A stretch of 64,000 bases of DNA, taken from the NCBI RefSeq assembly GCF_040560245.1, contig NZ_JAKMWP010000006.1, one strand, 5' to 3'. Below, one piece after another: positions 27,993-37,601 of this stretch. Origin of the DNA: Morganella sibonii (GTDB taxonomy: Bacteria > Pseudomonadota > Gammaproteobacteria > Enterobacterales > Enterobacteriaceae). How positions within the stretch are numbered: the stretch's first letter is position 1; each line of letters starts with the position of its first letter. The notes beneath the pieces were generated by a model. It worked only from the letters and a program-made list of their open reading frames with translations, was not told the origin of the DNA and made no database searches. The position numbers and the translations under genes are program-made.

Positions 27993-28664
27993 CTATTTAT
28001 TGCATTCCTCAGAAAGTGAAATAAACTTTTCATTATAAAGAATATATTTTTCACCGGAACGTTGCAGTGCCGGGCTGCGTAATACCTCACCGGGACGTAA
28101 ATAGTAGCTGTCGCTGTCTTCTTCTGAAGAGTGACAGCCATTTTTCAGCAGTATTTTAAAATAGGTATTTCCGTTATTGGTCAGCGTATGATTTTTTTTA
28201 TCCCAGTCATAACTGAAATGAATTTTTCTCGGACGTACTACCAGGATTGAATCCATAATGATGACCGGTGCGATATTGATTTTTCCGCCGGTGGTATTTT
28301 GTCCGGCCCGGTTTTCCGGCGGGATCTCCCGGAATGAAACTCGGTAATAACGTTCTTTATCATCCTGCGGGCCATGGTAAAAAAATTTAAAATAGTCAGA
28401 TTGTCCGGCGCTCAGAGCCATAGCTTTTGGTGCATACAGTAATTCACCATCAGCGGGTCTGGTCCGGGTTTCTGATTCACCGGGGCTGTCTATTCCGATA
28501 ATACTGACCTGATAGATCCGTGCGCTCTGGTTATTATTCAGAACATTTTTTGATGTGAAATTCTGATCTGACGGCAGTGTGAACGTGATATTCCCGATGT
28601 AAATCGCCGCCGCAGGTAGTGATACGGTACCAAGCGCGATAATGAAAGTTAAATACCGTAGCAC
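27993..28664 (-). CDS. ecpE: ECP pilus chaperone EcpE
   Basis: A 223-residue periplasmic chaperone, last gene of the ECP (common pilus, MAT fimbria) operon. Signal peptide ends near AAA. It has the EcpB/EcpE-type features FFYHGPQDDKERYYRVSF and IMDSILVVRPRKIHFSYDW, parallel to those in EcpB of the same operon. E. coli EcpE is slightly longer (236). It follows ecpD by 15 bases. Presumed to assist folding or delivery of the tip adhesin EcpD. Confidence 0.92.
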   Translation of the reverse strand: MLRYLTFIIALGTVSLPAAAIYIGNITFTLPSDQNFTSKNVLNNNQSARIYQVSIIGIDSPGESETRTRPADGELLYAPKAMALSAGQSDYFKFFYHGPQDDKERYYRVSFREIPPENRAGQNTTGGKINIAPVIIMDSILVVRPRKIHFSYDWDKKNHTLTNNGNTYFKILLKNGCHSSEEDSDSYYLRPGEVLRSPALQRSGEKYILYNEKFISLSEECNK

Positions 28665-28679
28665 AGAATTCTCCTTCAG

Positions 28680-30326
28680 TTACTGAACGTTACGCCATGT
28701 TGCCTGCACGTGTATTTCGCCGGATGCACTGACCTCACCAAACCAGCCGTTATTTTCCACGGTTCGTTCCGATATTTTATTATCCATCGGAATACTGAAC
28801 ATAACGGTGGTTTTATTCAGAAATCCCGGATCACCGGAGATGTCTGTCCACGGAGTGGCTGTCCATAATGCATCTGTCATATCATACCAGGTGCCGTTAC
28901 ATCCGGCGTCTTTCACCTGTTTTCCGTTTTGCGTTATAAAGCTCAGGTAGCCCGGAAACGGAACGTTGACGTTTTTGTCCGGAGAGGAAAATATACAGTA
29001 ACTTTTTCCGCCCAGTGATTGTGACGGGCCGGTGACATTAATTAAAACCTGGTCTGCTTTCGTCCGTCCGCTGGTTGTCACAATATATTCGAAATCGAGC
29101 GGAGGAGCCATATGTTCAACTTTCCCCTCACGGTGCGGATGAAGTTCATACTCTTTTGATATGATACTGACGCCAAAGTCGCGTGGCTTTATAATCAGCG
29201 CCGTTGATGTGGAAAATTCATACCAGCCGGATTCCGGTGACTCTGTATTCTGAAAACGGATATTAAATAAGTCACGGGTATTTGAATCCGCGATCCCCAG
29301 TTTTACCATCTGTTTAAAAAAATCACTCGACATGAAAATATAGACAGAATCTGCGGATTTCAGATCATTGAATGTGTAGTAATACGCGTTATTAAGCACA
29401 TATTTCCAGTTTGAACCATTCAGGCTGAATTGCATGTCATCAGCGGCAATTGCGGAGGCCAGTGCGGCATTGTTAATCGCCGGGAAGATGTGGATTGTCA
29501 CGTTACTCATGCTGGTTTGCAGGGTGTAGTTCACCATTTTACAGGCAAGCCCGCTCTTCCGGCCAATGGTCATAACCTTACAGTCACTGTTTCCTTCACC
29601 AATCAGCGGAATACCATCACTGTTAATAAATACTTCGGAGAGCGAATTAGTATTATGCAGTGACATATGTGCCCCTTTCCGGTGGTGCATGACGGCAGCA
29701 TTCCATGTACCGGTTTTCTGATCAATACAACGCTCACCCCGGGCGGCATCATACTGAACAGCAGTCTGGCAGGTATTGATCTCCATATTCAGCATATCGC
29801 CGACCGCCATACCTTTGAGATATTCATAAAACGGGTCGGACATCATGCCGTGCATCCATTTTGCACCGCCGCTGGTGACAACCGTGCCATAAAAACCTTT
29901 ATTGTCAGTTGTCTGCGGAGGTATCAGACTGGTTTCTATATTGCAGCCTGCATACCAGTTGATACAACGAAGTCCGAGCAGAGGATTCCGGATCGGGGTA
30001 TTTTCCAGCCACATATCAAACCGGTAGCCGGCAACGAGAGGGGTATTATATCCGTTATCGATATATCCCAGGCTTTGCTGGTAAACGGTGCCGGAACCCT
30101 GATATTTCAGCCCGGTCCATCGGTTAGCTCCGCCCATTCGCGGATCACGGGGACCGAGAGGGGTTACAAAATAGTTGTTATCTGTATTATTTTCGATAAA
30201 AGCAAACTGCCTTTCCGCACCATCAGGGAGCTGATTTTTGGTGATTGCCGCAGAAGCAAAAAACGGGGTGCTGCCCAGTATGGCAATGACCAGTATCAGT
30301 GAAGTAACAAAATGATTAACCTTCAT
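28680..30326 (-). CDS. ecpD: ECP pilus tip adhesin EcpD
   Basis: A 548-residue tip adhesin, near the 547 residues of E. coli EcpD. Segments match that protein closely, for instance GANRWTGLKYQGSGTVYQQS, LGYIDNGYNT, GLRCINWYAGCN and the C-terminal GWFGEVSASGEIHVQATWRN. Signal peptide ends near FASA. The ATG at 30326 has AGGGA upstream and overlaps the end of ecpC by 11 bases, implying coupled translation; a start 10 codons earlier is weaker. EcpD caps the pilus and binds host cells in E. coli. Confidence 0.96.
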   Translation of the reverse strand: MKVNHFVTSLILVIAILGSTPFFASAAITKNQLPDGAERQFAFIENNTDNNYFVTPLGPRDPRMGGANRWTGLKYQGSGTVYQQSLGYIDNGYNTPLVAGYRFDMWLENTPIRNPLLGLRCINWYAGCNIETSLIPPQTTDNKGFYGTVVTSGGAKWMHGMMSDPFYEYLKGMAVGDMLNMEINTCQTAVQYDAARGERCIDQKTGTWNAAVMHHRKGAHMSLHNTNSLSEVFINSDGIPLIGEGNSDCKVMTIGRKSGLACKMVNYTLQTSMSNVTIHIFPAINNAALASAIAADDMQFSLNGSNWKYVLNNAYYYTFNDLKSADSVYIFMSSDFFKQMVKLGIADSNTRDLFNIRFQNTESPESGWYEFSTSTALIIKPRDFGVSIISKEYELHPHREGKVEHMAPPLDFEYIVTTSGRTKADQVLINVTGPSQSLGGKSYCIFSSPDKNVNVPFPGYLSFITQNGKQVKDAGCNGTWYDMTDALWTATPWTDISGDPGFLNKTTVMFSIPMDNKISERTVENNGWFGEVSASGEIHVQATWRNVQ

Positions 30327-32862
30327 AATTTTTCCCTGATGATTGTGTTTGCGCATACGTTTTCAGACCGGTACAGACTACATCACCCACCCAGATTGCG
30401 CCGTTGCTGCCGGTTAAGTTCAGTTCAGCCTCACAGATCTGATTATTGCCGTAACTGAAATCAATAACCGGGAATTTTTTATCAATATCCATCACAAATT
30501 CACCTGCCTCGTTAGTACGTGTCCGGCCGATATGATTATTAATATGTGCATTGGTGAGTAATGTGCCATCTTCCGCTCTGAATCTGCCAAATACCGTAAC
30601 CATCTGTTTTATTTCCGGTTCGATAACAGCGACATTCCCCGGATAGAGGGTTACTTTTGTTTTCCGGCCACCGGCAATATTATAGCTGGCGGTGGACTTC
30701 TTGCTGTTCATGATTTCAATATCATATTGAGCATAGGACGATACCGGCAGGTAGTTATATCCGTTTTTCAGTTCCACTCTGCGGCCGTTAACATCGGCAC
30801 TTAATAAACCGTCATTATCGATAGCGGTATTAAAAATAAGACCGGCATTACCGTCTGTCATACCACTGGCGCCAATATATTTACCATTCCAGCCGGCAGA
30901 TCCGCTGGCTGTCAGACTGGTATTGACGTATCCGTCGGCTCCGCTGCTGATATTAACGGTACCTTTGCTGTAACGGGTATCAAATTGTGCATATGCACCA
31001 CCACTGAGTGTTTTATCATCGCCGGTATTACCGGAAACAGCCCGTGATGCGTTCACACCGAGGGTACGCACAGCGCCGTCATCGAAATGCTTCCGGGCGG
31101 AGACGTTAGCCATAGTATAACCACGCTGATGAGTCATACCTGCACTGAACCAATTCCCGAGCGGCAATGAGAAATCCAGTGAAACATATTTTCCGGTATT
31201 GTTATTATTCGTATTGTTATAGGCCTGCATACCGACCCGCATACTCAGATTACCCCATGAACCCGAATAGAGGTTCTGATTATAATCTACGGTGTAATAA
31301 CGGTTTTCATGTGTTTTATCATCAGTGTAACTTGCTGTCAGTGTACCCAGCGGTGACCAGGCTGCGCCCAGGTTTATCGTTCCCCCGACAGAGAGGCTGT
31401 CAACATCACTGCGCCGTATCCGATCCCCGATATTGGTTTTCTCTCTGGTTATCCAGACAGAGCTGAAATCGCCCGGCAATGTTGCACTGATATTGGCAAT
31501 ATTGCTGTGTGAGCCGTCATTGGCAACCATATTCTGGATATTGATATTAATTTTATCTGAGACCGGAACGGATGCCTGTGTTTCCAGAATGGCGTTTTTA
31601 TCATAGCCGTAGGCGGTTGCTGACCAGCTGAAAACCCCGAAAGAACCGGAGCCGGAAATCCCGGCAAGAGACGTGATTTTTTCGCGTTCAACGACAGTAT
31701 GTTCAGCGGTGATTTTATCTGAGGTCTGTTTGCCGCCGGGATACCAGCGATCCATCTTCAGACTGCCGCCCCAGAACTGCCAGCTGAACGGTGCATTATT
31801 GCCATTACGGGTGAATAATTTATTGATTCGGTAGCTTCTTTTTTCGATTATCTTACTGTTAACCATCACTTCCGCATCAATATCATAGCTGCCGTAAGGC
31901 AGTGAGCGGGTATCTACCTCATGGTTACCCATATCAAAATTCTGGATACTCAGTAACCGGCCTTCACGGTAGAGATAAACTTCACCGGCCGCAGGCAGAA
32001 AAACCACCACCGGGGTGACAGATTGGTTATTATCAAAAATGGTTGAATCGGCCCGGTTTCCCCATGAAAATCCCATCACTTTTCCTGACGGGATCGCGGT
32101 GACCGGCCCGAGAGACTGGAGACTCCAGCTGTCGAGTAAACCGGCTGCGAAGCGATGACCATTATAGTCACGTTCATATAAGGCTTTGTAGAGCGTACTG
32201 GTATTATGTCCGCTGCCAAGACCGTAAAGTGCGCCGTTCAGGATAATATGATGCTCAAGTAATGCTGTGATATTTTCCAGGGACAGATAACCGGATGTAT
32301 TACTTGAGCTGTTGCGTGCACGGTTATTATAAACGCCGAGGTTATAATTCAGGGTGCTGCTGAGCTGGCTGACACCGGATTCACCGATATCTGAGCTTTT
32401 GGACTGCATAACTGTACCTAATGCAGATTTGCTGATCACCAGTTGTAAATTGAGTTGTTTGAGATCCAGATATAATTCGCTGTCTGACGAAACAGGAATA
32501 CGAAGCTCATCATTAAACGGCTGTTCGCTTAAAGCGGTTAATTGCTTATGGGTATCGGTATTAAGCAGTGAGTTATCATTATCCGGTTCGATATTACGTA
32601 TTGTCAGCTTATCGCCGTCCAGCCAGAGAAAGGCAGTACCAATACGAATATCAGAATTTTTGTCTTTATTATCGTCCAGATGGATAAACAGCGGAATACT
32701 CATTCCGTCACGCAGTGCATTACCAAATGCCTGAGGAATAACAACATCACCGACCCGGATAGCAGAGGATGATGGTTTACCGGCATATCCGGATACAGGT
32801 ATAACAGTAACTATTCCTGCGGTAAGAAATGCCGCAATAGTCTGATTAATATACCTGTTCAT
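30316..32862 (-). CDS. ecpC: ECP pilus outer-membrane usher EcpC
   Basis: An 848-residue usher (841 in E. coli). Signal peptide ends near SGYAG; the N-terminal region has RVGDVVIPQAF, followed by a barrel with many aromatic and glycine strand patterns and a C-terminal domain around FGRFRAEDGTLLTNAHI. It belongs to the alternative chaperone-usher (alpha) group, not the FimD type. Translocates EcpA and EcpD with the help of EcpB/EcpE. Confidence 0.95.
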   Translation of the reverse strand: MNRYINQTIAAFLTAGIVTVIPVSGYAGKPSSSAIRVGDVVIPQAFGNALRDGMSIPLFIHLDDNKDKNSDIRIGTAFLWLDGDKLTIRNIEPDNDNSLLNTDTHKQLTALSEQPFNDELRIPVSSDSELYLDLKQLNLQLVISKSALGTVMQSKSSDIGESGVSQLSSTLNYNLGVYNNRARNSSSNTSGYLSLENITALLEHHIILNGALYGLGSGHNTSTLYKALYERDYNGHRFAAGLLDSWSLQSLGPVTAIPSGKVMGFSWGNRADSTIFDNNQSVTPVVVFLPAAGEVYLYREGRLLSIQNFDMGNHEVDTRSLPYGSYDIDAEVMVNSKIIEKRSYRINKLFTRNGNNAPFSWQFWGGSLKMDRWYPGGKQTSDKITAEHTVVEREKITSLAGISGSGSFGVFSWSATAYGYDKNAILETQASVPVSDKININIQNMVANDGSHSNIANISATLPGDFSSVWITREKTNIGDRIRRSDVDSLSVGGTINLGAAWSPLGTLTASYTDDKTHENRYYTVDYNQNLYSGSWGNLSMRVGMQAYNNTNNNNTGKYVSLDFSLPLGNWFSAGMTHQRGYTMANVSARKHFDDGAVRTLGVNASRAVSGNTGDDKTLSGGAYAQFDTRYSKGTVNISSGADGYVNTSLTASGSAGWNGKYIGASGMTDGNAGLIFNTAIDNDGLLSADVNGRRVELKNGYNYLPVSSYAQYDIEIMNSKKSTASYNIAGGRKTKVTLYPGNVAVIEPEIKQMVTVFGRFRAEDGTLLTNAHINNHIGRTRTNEAGEFVMDIDKKFPVIDFSYGNNQICEAELNLTGSNGAIWVGDVVCTGLKTYAQTQSSGKNYEG

Positions 32863-32894
32863 AGAGGATGCCTGTAATTAATAAAAACGGAAGT

Positions 32895-33572
32895 TTATTT
32901 GACGGAAATAAATTGCTCAGCCTGCCATAATGCAACGCGGCCTTTTTTATCTGTCACATCAACAGCAGAAAATGTCCGGTCACGACCCGGCATTAAATAA
33001 TAATTTTCTTTACACTCGTTTTCCGGATTGTCTTTTGATGGTTTCAGGCACGGGCCATAGGCAATCACACGCAGCGTACCATTCCCGGTATTGGTCAGTT
33101 TGCCGTTATCATAACGGTAGCCGTAATTTATATTCCGCGGAGAAACCACCAGAATTGTACTGACGCGTGCAGAAGCGGTGGCAATTGCACTGCGGTTATT
33201 ATTATTGCTCTGTGCATCACTCAGTGCCTGATCAAACCAGACAATACGATAATAACGCTCAGTGTTATCTTTCGGACCATGGTAGAAAAAACGAATATTT
33301 TCTTTTGAGTCAGCCGGTAATAATAAACTTGCCGGAGACAATAATAATTCATCATTACTTTCTTTCGGGATAACCCGCCCGTCTTCCAGTGGTGATGAGA
33401 TCCGTTCAACAGAAATATTAATCAGTCGTCCGCTGTCAGTTGTATTTTTAATTTCTTTACTGACACTGTCTTTATCACTGTAAATAAAGGTTGAAATATC
33501 GCCGACATCAATAGCGTAGGATGGTGATATTATGCCTGCCAGCAAACTGAAGGCAGCCAGATACTTTTTCAT
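32895..33572 (-). CDS. ecpB: ECP pilus chaperone EcpB
   Basis: A 225-residue periplasmic chaperone, signal peptide ending near SPSYA. The core segments IRFFYHGPKDNTERYYRIVW and VSTILVVSPRNINYGYRYDN are shared with EcpE, showing an internal duplication within the operon. It has the two C-terminal cysteines (GPCLKPSKDNPENECKENYY) seen in the family. Lies between ecpA and ecpC. Confidence 0.94.
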   Translation of the reverse strand: MKKYLAAFSLLAGIISPSYAIDVGDISTFIYSDKDSVSKEIKNTTDSGRLINISVERISSPLEDGRVIPKESNDELLLSPASLLLPADSKENIRFFYHGPKDNTERYYRIVWFDQALSDAQSNNNNRSAIATASARVSTILVVSPRNINYGYRYDNGKLTNTGNGTLRVIAYGPCLKPSKDNPENECKENYYLMPGRDRTFSAVDVTDKKGRVALWQAEQFISVK

Positions 33573-33652
33573 AATAACTCCGTGGCATAATATGAAGATA
33601 TAGAAGGGCAGTTATCTGCCCTTAAAAAGATAACGAGGCTGTCAGCGGAATA

Positions 33653-34240
33653 TCAGCTGGTCCAGGTTGCATCAAACTGAACACTGACATCACCACTCCA
33701 GATACCTTCCGGTAATGTGGAATAGTCAGTTGCCGGAGTTGTTCCGTCAGTTGTGCCGCCGATGATGGAGAATGTGAATGCATCCTGTGCGGTAGTACGG
33801 CCGGTCGTTTTATAGCCCTGAGACAGTGCGCTCAGATTGCCGCCCAGTTTACTTGTCTTAGTATCAATCAGGGTTGTATCCTGCGCTTTCTCAATCGCTT
33901 CGCCGTTGTAATCGACACCGACAGTCAGCGTGGAACCTGAGTTGTCTAACTGAGTTAATGTATTGCTGACCAGACGGGAAGTCAGTTTAAATGCGGTTGC
34001 GGTAGTATCACCTTCAATAGCAACATCAAATAAACCTTTCTGGGTGTTAAAACCTTTCACACCTTCAGCATACTGAAATGACAGGCTGCCTAACGGTGTG
34101 ACAACCAGTTTACTGGTGGTATCTTTTTTGGCGGTTGCAGACCAGGTTGCTACTGCCTGAGCTGTAACATCCGCTGCCTGCACTGCACTGATACCTGAAA
34201 AGGATGCGATTAAAGCAGCAACGATTAAATGCTTTTTCAT
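33653..34240 (-). CDS. ecpA: ECP major pilin EcpA
   Basis: The major pilin, 195 residues like E. coli EcpA (MatB). ATG at 34240 (MKKHLIVAALIASFSGISAV) has CGGAATATATT upstream; an earlier in-frame start at 34279 lacks support. Signal peptide ends near VQAA. The mature start DVTAQAVATWSATAKKDTTS and the C-terminal GDVSVQFDATWTS are pilin donor-strand type edges. In E. coli the regulator gene ecpR precedes ecpA; here it does not (see the following gap). Confidence 0.95.
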   Translation of the reverse strand: MKKHLIVAALIASFSGISAVQAADVTAQAVATWSATAKKDTTSKLVVTPLGSLSFQYAEGVKGFNTQKGLFDVAIEGDTTATAFKLTSRLVSNTLTQLDNSGSTLTVGVDYNGEAIEKAQDTTLIDTKTSKLGGNLSALSQGYKTTGRTTAQDAFTFSIIGGTTDGTTPATDYSTLPEGIWSGDVSVQFDATWTS

Positions 34241-34870
34241 AATATATTCCGAAAGTAATGTATAAAACTGATTAGCCATTATTAACGGATATAAAACAAA
34301 TAATGACTAATATACTGATATAGATTCAGATGTGTTTGGTTAATTAACCTGTGCAATATGATTTTTAAAAAATAACCAGAAGCAGATGGAATAACATCTG
34401 AATATACTCTAGTTAAAAGTATCTACGTATATTTATTATAAGTAAACAGAAATAAAATCACTATGGTGAATACGCGATTAAGTATCGGTCAGATGAACAT
34501 GGCATGATTGTTTTGGTTTTTGATATTACTGATATATATGAGTGTAAATGAAAGGTTTATACATTTTTGATGGCGTGTTAACAACGCAGAAATATTCAGA
34601 AGATAGCAGGAGCTGATATGTTTTATCTTCTGTCATCCGCCGGTAGTATACAGCACGTCTTATATAAAACAACCGGTTAAGTAATTGACATTAAATTAAT
34701 ACATTAATTTTTCTGTAATGATGCGTATCAGGCTGTATTTTTTTCAGGTCATCACATCAATTTATGATTAACAGATTCAGAAACGTGCCGCTATTTCAGG
34801 TGCTGTAAAACGCTTATTCATATTCCGGAATTTTATTATTTGTTATTACAACACCTGAGAGCGGAGATAA
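34241..34870. other. 630-base A/T-rich gap upstream of the ECP operon; ecpR absent
   Basis: No coding frame of size is present and no trace of the LuxR-type EcpR is visible. The stretch is strongly A/T-rich with several possible leftward -10 elements (for example TATAAT on the minus strand near 34440), so it is a plausible H-NS-bound regulatory region for ecpA. The right part near 34700-34870 shows nothing recognisable. Confidence 0.65.
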
Positions 34871-35272
34871 TCACCTGAACTTCTTCGACATCCCCTCTGA
34901 TGCCGGGCCGACAGATTTCCAGCCGAGTTTTTCATAGAAACCGGGTTTATCGGCAATCATCGAGACATAGGAGCCTTCCAGTGTGGCAGATGCCAGATAT
35001 CTGTCGATACACACCATTATCTGACGGCCGAGCCCCGCTCCCTGATACGCCGGATCAACGGCAACATCAACGACCTCAAAATTACAGGCGCCGTCACCGG
35101 TTACACGTCCCATGGCGATAAGCGTTCCGGCATCACGGATGGTCACCATATATAAACTGTTGGGCAGCCCGATCTCTGCGGCTTTCAGTGATTTTGCCGA
35201 TAATCCGGCTTTAATACGCAGTGCACAGTACTCCTGTGCGGAAGGTACGCGTTCTTCAGTAATCAGTGTCAT
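34871..35272 (-). CDS. GNAT-family N-acetyltransferase
   Basis: A 133-residue acetyltransferase. The acetyl-CoA binding motif A is VAVDPAYQGAGLGRQIM near residues 70-86, and motif B ends in FYEKLGWKSVG. Its ATG overlaps the TGA of the upstream idi (ATGA), so translation is coupled. Substrate unknown; a small-molecule or protein N-acetyltransferase are both possible. Confidence 0.88.
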   Translation of the reverse strand: MTLITEERVPSAQEYCALRIKAGLSAKSLKAAEIGLPNSLYMVTIRDAGTLIAMGRVTGDGACNFEVVDVAVDPAYQGAGLGRQIMVCIDRYLASATLEGSYVSMIADKPGFYEKLGWKSVGPASEGMSKKFR

Positions 35273-35790
35273 GAGATTGCTATCTGTAATGGCGGAAATT
35301 TTCCGGCGATGACTTTAAACCATTCGGCAAACTGCTGCGGATGGCTCTGTAACTCTTTTTTCAGTTCAGTGAGGGATATCCAGCGCACGGCGGCCACTTC
35401 CTGCGGATTCAGGGAAAATGTTCCGTTATAGTGACCGGTGAACAGGTGATCATACTCGTGCTCAATGAGTGACGGCGGGACTTCCGCGCGGTAAATGATA
35501 TGACCGGCCGGCTGTAACGGACAGGTGATACCTAACTCTTCCTGCAAACGTCGCTGTGTGGCCTGCGCCAGCGATTCCCCGCGCCGGGGATGGCTGCAGC
35601 AGCTGTTAGCCCACAATCCGCCGGAATGGTATTTGCTGAGCGCACGCTGCTGGATCAGCAGCTCACCGGCATCGTTAAACAGAAACACAGAAAATGCACG
35701 GTGCAGTAACCCGAGCTGATGAACACGGAGTTTTTCGTCGTACCCGACGGTATTATCATGTTCATCGACCAGAATCAGTTCATCACTCAT
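35269..35790 (-). CDS. idi: Isopentenyl-diphosphate delta-isomerase, type I
   Basis: Idi interconverts isopentenyl and dimethylallyl diphosphate. The 173-residue protein from ATG 35790 (MSDELILVDEHDNTVGYDEK) has the catalytic Cys in NSCCSHPR, the Nudix-like segment RRLQEELGI and the later catalytic Glu region EYDHLF. A longer upstream frame has no family support. Not every enterobacterium keeps this gene, since the MEP pathway makes both isomers. Forms an operon with the GNAT gene. Confidence 0.96.
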   Translation of the reverse strand: MSDELILVDEHDNTVGYDEKLRVHQLGLLHRAFSVFLFNDAGELLIQQRALSKYHSGGLWANSCCSHPRRGESLAQATQRRLQEELGITCPLQPAGHIIYRAEVPPSLIEHEYDHLFTGHYNGTFSLNPQEVAAVRWISLTELKKELQSHPQQFAEWFKVIAGKFPPLQIAIS

Positions 35791-35917
35791 TATATCTTTT
35801 ATCCGGTAAAGCGGCTGAAAGATATACTGTAGCAAATATGCAGCGGAAAGTTTGCCGGAATAGTGGCATAAAAACGCCGGAATATATCTCCGGCGCTTCA
35901 TTATTTATTCGGGGGGA

Positions 35918-36220
35918 TTATTTATTGCGGGCAGCCAGGTAATCCTGGAGTGTGCCTTCCGGGAATTTCTTGCAGAATTCAACAATTTTTGGTGCTTCCG
36001 CAACCCCTTTTTCTGACAGTGCCACGAAGTCACCGCCCGGGTATTGTGTATCTTTGCTGATCACCCACAGGGCAACCGGCGCCCAGCTTTGCGGGTTGAG
36101 ATTCACGAATTCTTTACAGGTCATTTTATCCGGAACCTGAATATCAGCAGGTTCAGCGAGAGCTACTGAGGAAAATGCACTTGCAGCAACCAGACACGCG
36201 GTGACGAAATACTTTTTCAT
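35918..36220 (-). CDS. hdeB: HdeB-like acid-stress periplasmic chaperone
   Basis: A 100-residue secreted protein (signal peptide ends near LAEP) with the single disulphide pair Cys35/Cys83. The motif MTCKEFVNLNPQSWAPVALW and the C-terminal PKIVEFCKKFPEGTL resemble E. coli HdeB more than HdeA. HdeA/HdeB bind unfolded periplasmic proteins at low pH. Here only one member is present, with no hdeA and no gad genes nearby. Confidence 0.88.
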   Translation of the reverse strand: MKKYFVTACLVAASAFSSVALAEPADIQVPDKMTCKEFVNLNPQSWAPVALWVISKDTQYPGGDFVALSEKGVAEAPKIVEFCKKFPEGTLQDYLAARNK

Positions 36221-36376
36221 GATAAATAAACCTCATTTTTTTGTTTCGGGAAATACAACAAATACGTTTTCAGAATAGATCAAATAACGTCATATTCAAT
36301 ATTTCTCCGTTTTTAAAACGTAAATAATAAGATTAAATGGTTTTTTCAGGATAAAAAGTATGAGCATGCAGAGGAA

Positions 36377-36425
36377 ACTCATATCGGGCCGGGTAACACG
36401 ATTTTATGTCAGTCCCGATATGAGT
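36377..36425. repeat. Perfect 12-bp inverted repeat after mobAB
   Basis: ACTCATATCGGG and CCCGATATGAGT are separated by 25 bases, six bases past the mobAB stop. There is no T-run on either strand, so it is not a standard intrinsic terminator. It may be a factor-aided terminator or a protein-binding site. Confidence 0.6.
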
Positions 36426-36430
36426 GGCGG

Positions 36431-37528
36431 TTACGGATTGTTTTCCAGCCAGCTGACAATAAAGTTGCGGATGGCAGTGATATTGTTGATATCCAGTTGC
36501 GGTACCGTGACATTCTGCCGTGGCTTATCAGAGGCAAAGGCAATGACAAACTCATCCAGTAATGTCTGATACGGACGGTCAGTCACATCGCGGAACAGAG
36601 CGATTTTCGGCACGGATTCACCTTTGAACCCTTCCACCAGGATAAGATCCAGCTCCCGCGTATCAAAGCGGGCGGCCAGTTGCATCAGATCAGGCTCCGC
36701 ACCGCCGGGCGTTTCTGTCATCAGCGCAAACCGCTCCTGACTGACCACCAGAGTCTGGTAAGCTCCCGCTTTGCGCAGCTCATAACTGTCTTTTCCCGGG
36801 GTATCGACATCCATATCGTGATGAGTGTGTTTAACCAGGCCAATACGCAGTCCGCTTTCCCGCAGCTGCGGGATCAGTTTTTTCAGCAGGGTGGTTTTAC
36901 CGGTACCGCTGTAGGCGGTGACCGCCAGCAGCGGAACCGGATGCGGCAGCCGGTGCTGTTTTTCCCATTCGCGGCACTCTGCAAGGGTATTGAGATTAAT
37001 AAAATCACCGGGATTTGCATCAAATGTGACGGCTTTTGCGCCGATGTTATCCATAAACAGCAGCAGTTTGCGATCACCGCCGGTAAGGTATTCTTTCAGC
37101 GGGGTGATCAGTGAGCGGTGACACAGCGCAAAGGCCGGATGTGCCCGCTGGTGATCACAGGCATAAGCGCACAGGGCATCGCCTTTCTGCTGCCAGAGTT
37201 TTTCCGCCAGATCCGCCGGGAACTGCGGCACATCACAGGGCACAAACAGCACCCAGTCGTGCAGGGCATTTTCAAGCCCGGCCAGCATTCCGGCAAGCGG
37301 ACCGGGGAAGTCCGGTAATGTATCCGCCACTACCCGCAGGCCGGTGGCGTGATAATCCCGGGCATTGCGGTTGGCATTGATAAAAATGTCATCTGTCTGC
37401 GGAGCGAGCCGTTTTACACTGTGCTGATAAAGCGGCTGCCCGCCCAGTAATACCAGGCCTTTGTCCTGCCCCTGCATCCGGGTGGCCCGGCCGCCGGCAA
37501 GAATACAGCCGCTGAGTTGCATCATCAT
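36431..37528 (-). CDS. mobA: Fused MobA-MobB, molybdenum cofactor guanylyltransferase and adaptor
   Basis: One 365-residue chain joins MobA, which attaches GMP to molybdopterin, with MobB, a GTP-binding helper. MobA spans about 1-195 (CILAGGRATRMQGQDKG near residue 8, DFPGPLAGML near 73). MobB spans about 200-365, with the P-loop TAYSGTGKTTLL near residue 204 and LVKHTHHDMDVDTPGKDS. E. coli has the two as separate overlapping genes in the order mobA-mobB. The start is one of three consecutive ATGs (37528-37522); a TTG further upstream is less likely. Neighbour yihD diverges as in E. coli. Confidence 0.95.
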   Translation of the reverse strand: MMMQLSGCILAGGRATRMQGQDKGLVLLGGQPLYQHSVKRLAPQTDDIFINANRNARDYHATGLRVVADTLPDFPGPLAGMLAGLENALHDWVLFVPCDVPQFPADLAEKLWQQKGDALCAYACDHQRAHPAFALCHRSLITPLKEYLTGGDRKLLLFMDNIGAKAVTFDANPGDFINLNTLAECREWEKQHRLPHPVPLLAVTAYSGTGKTTLLKKLIPQLRESGLRIGLVKHTHHDMDVDTPGKDSYELRKAGAYQTLVVSQERFALMTETPGGAEPDLMQLAARFDTRELDLILVEGFKGESVPKIALFRDVTDRPYQTLLDEFVIAFASDKPRQNVTVPQLDINNITAIRNFIVSWLENNP

Positions 37529-37601
37529 TTTCAGTTTCTCTGACAATCTCTGATAAATATTCTGAACTTATCTTAACAAGGATTCCGGTATAGTGAGCGC
37601 G

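Noticed and set aside
34241..34870. Degraded ecpR in the gap before ecpA.
   Set aside because: No frame on either strand shows LuxR-type helix-turn-helix motifs.
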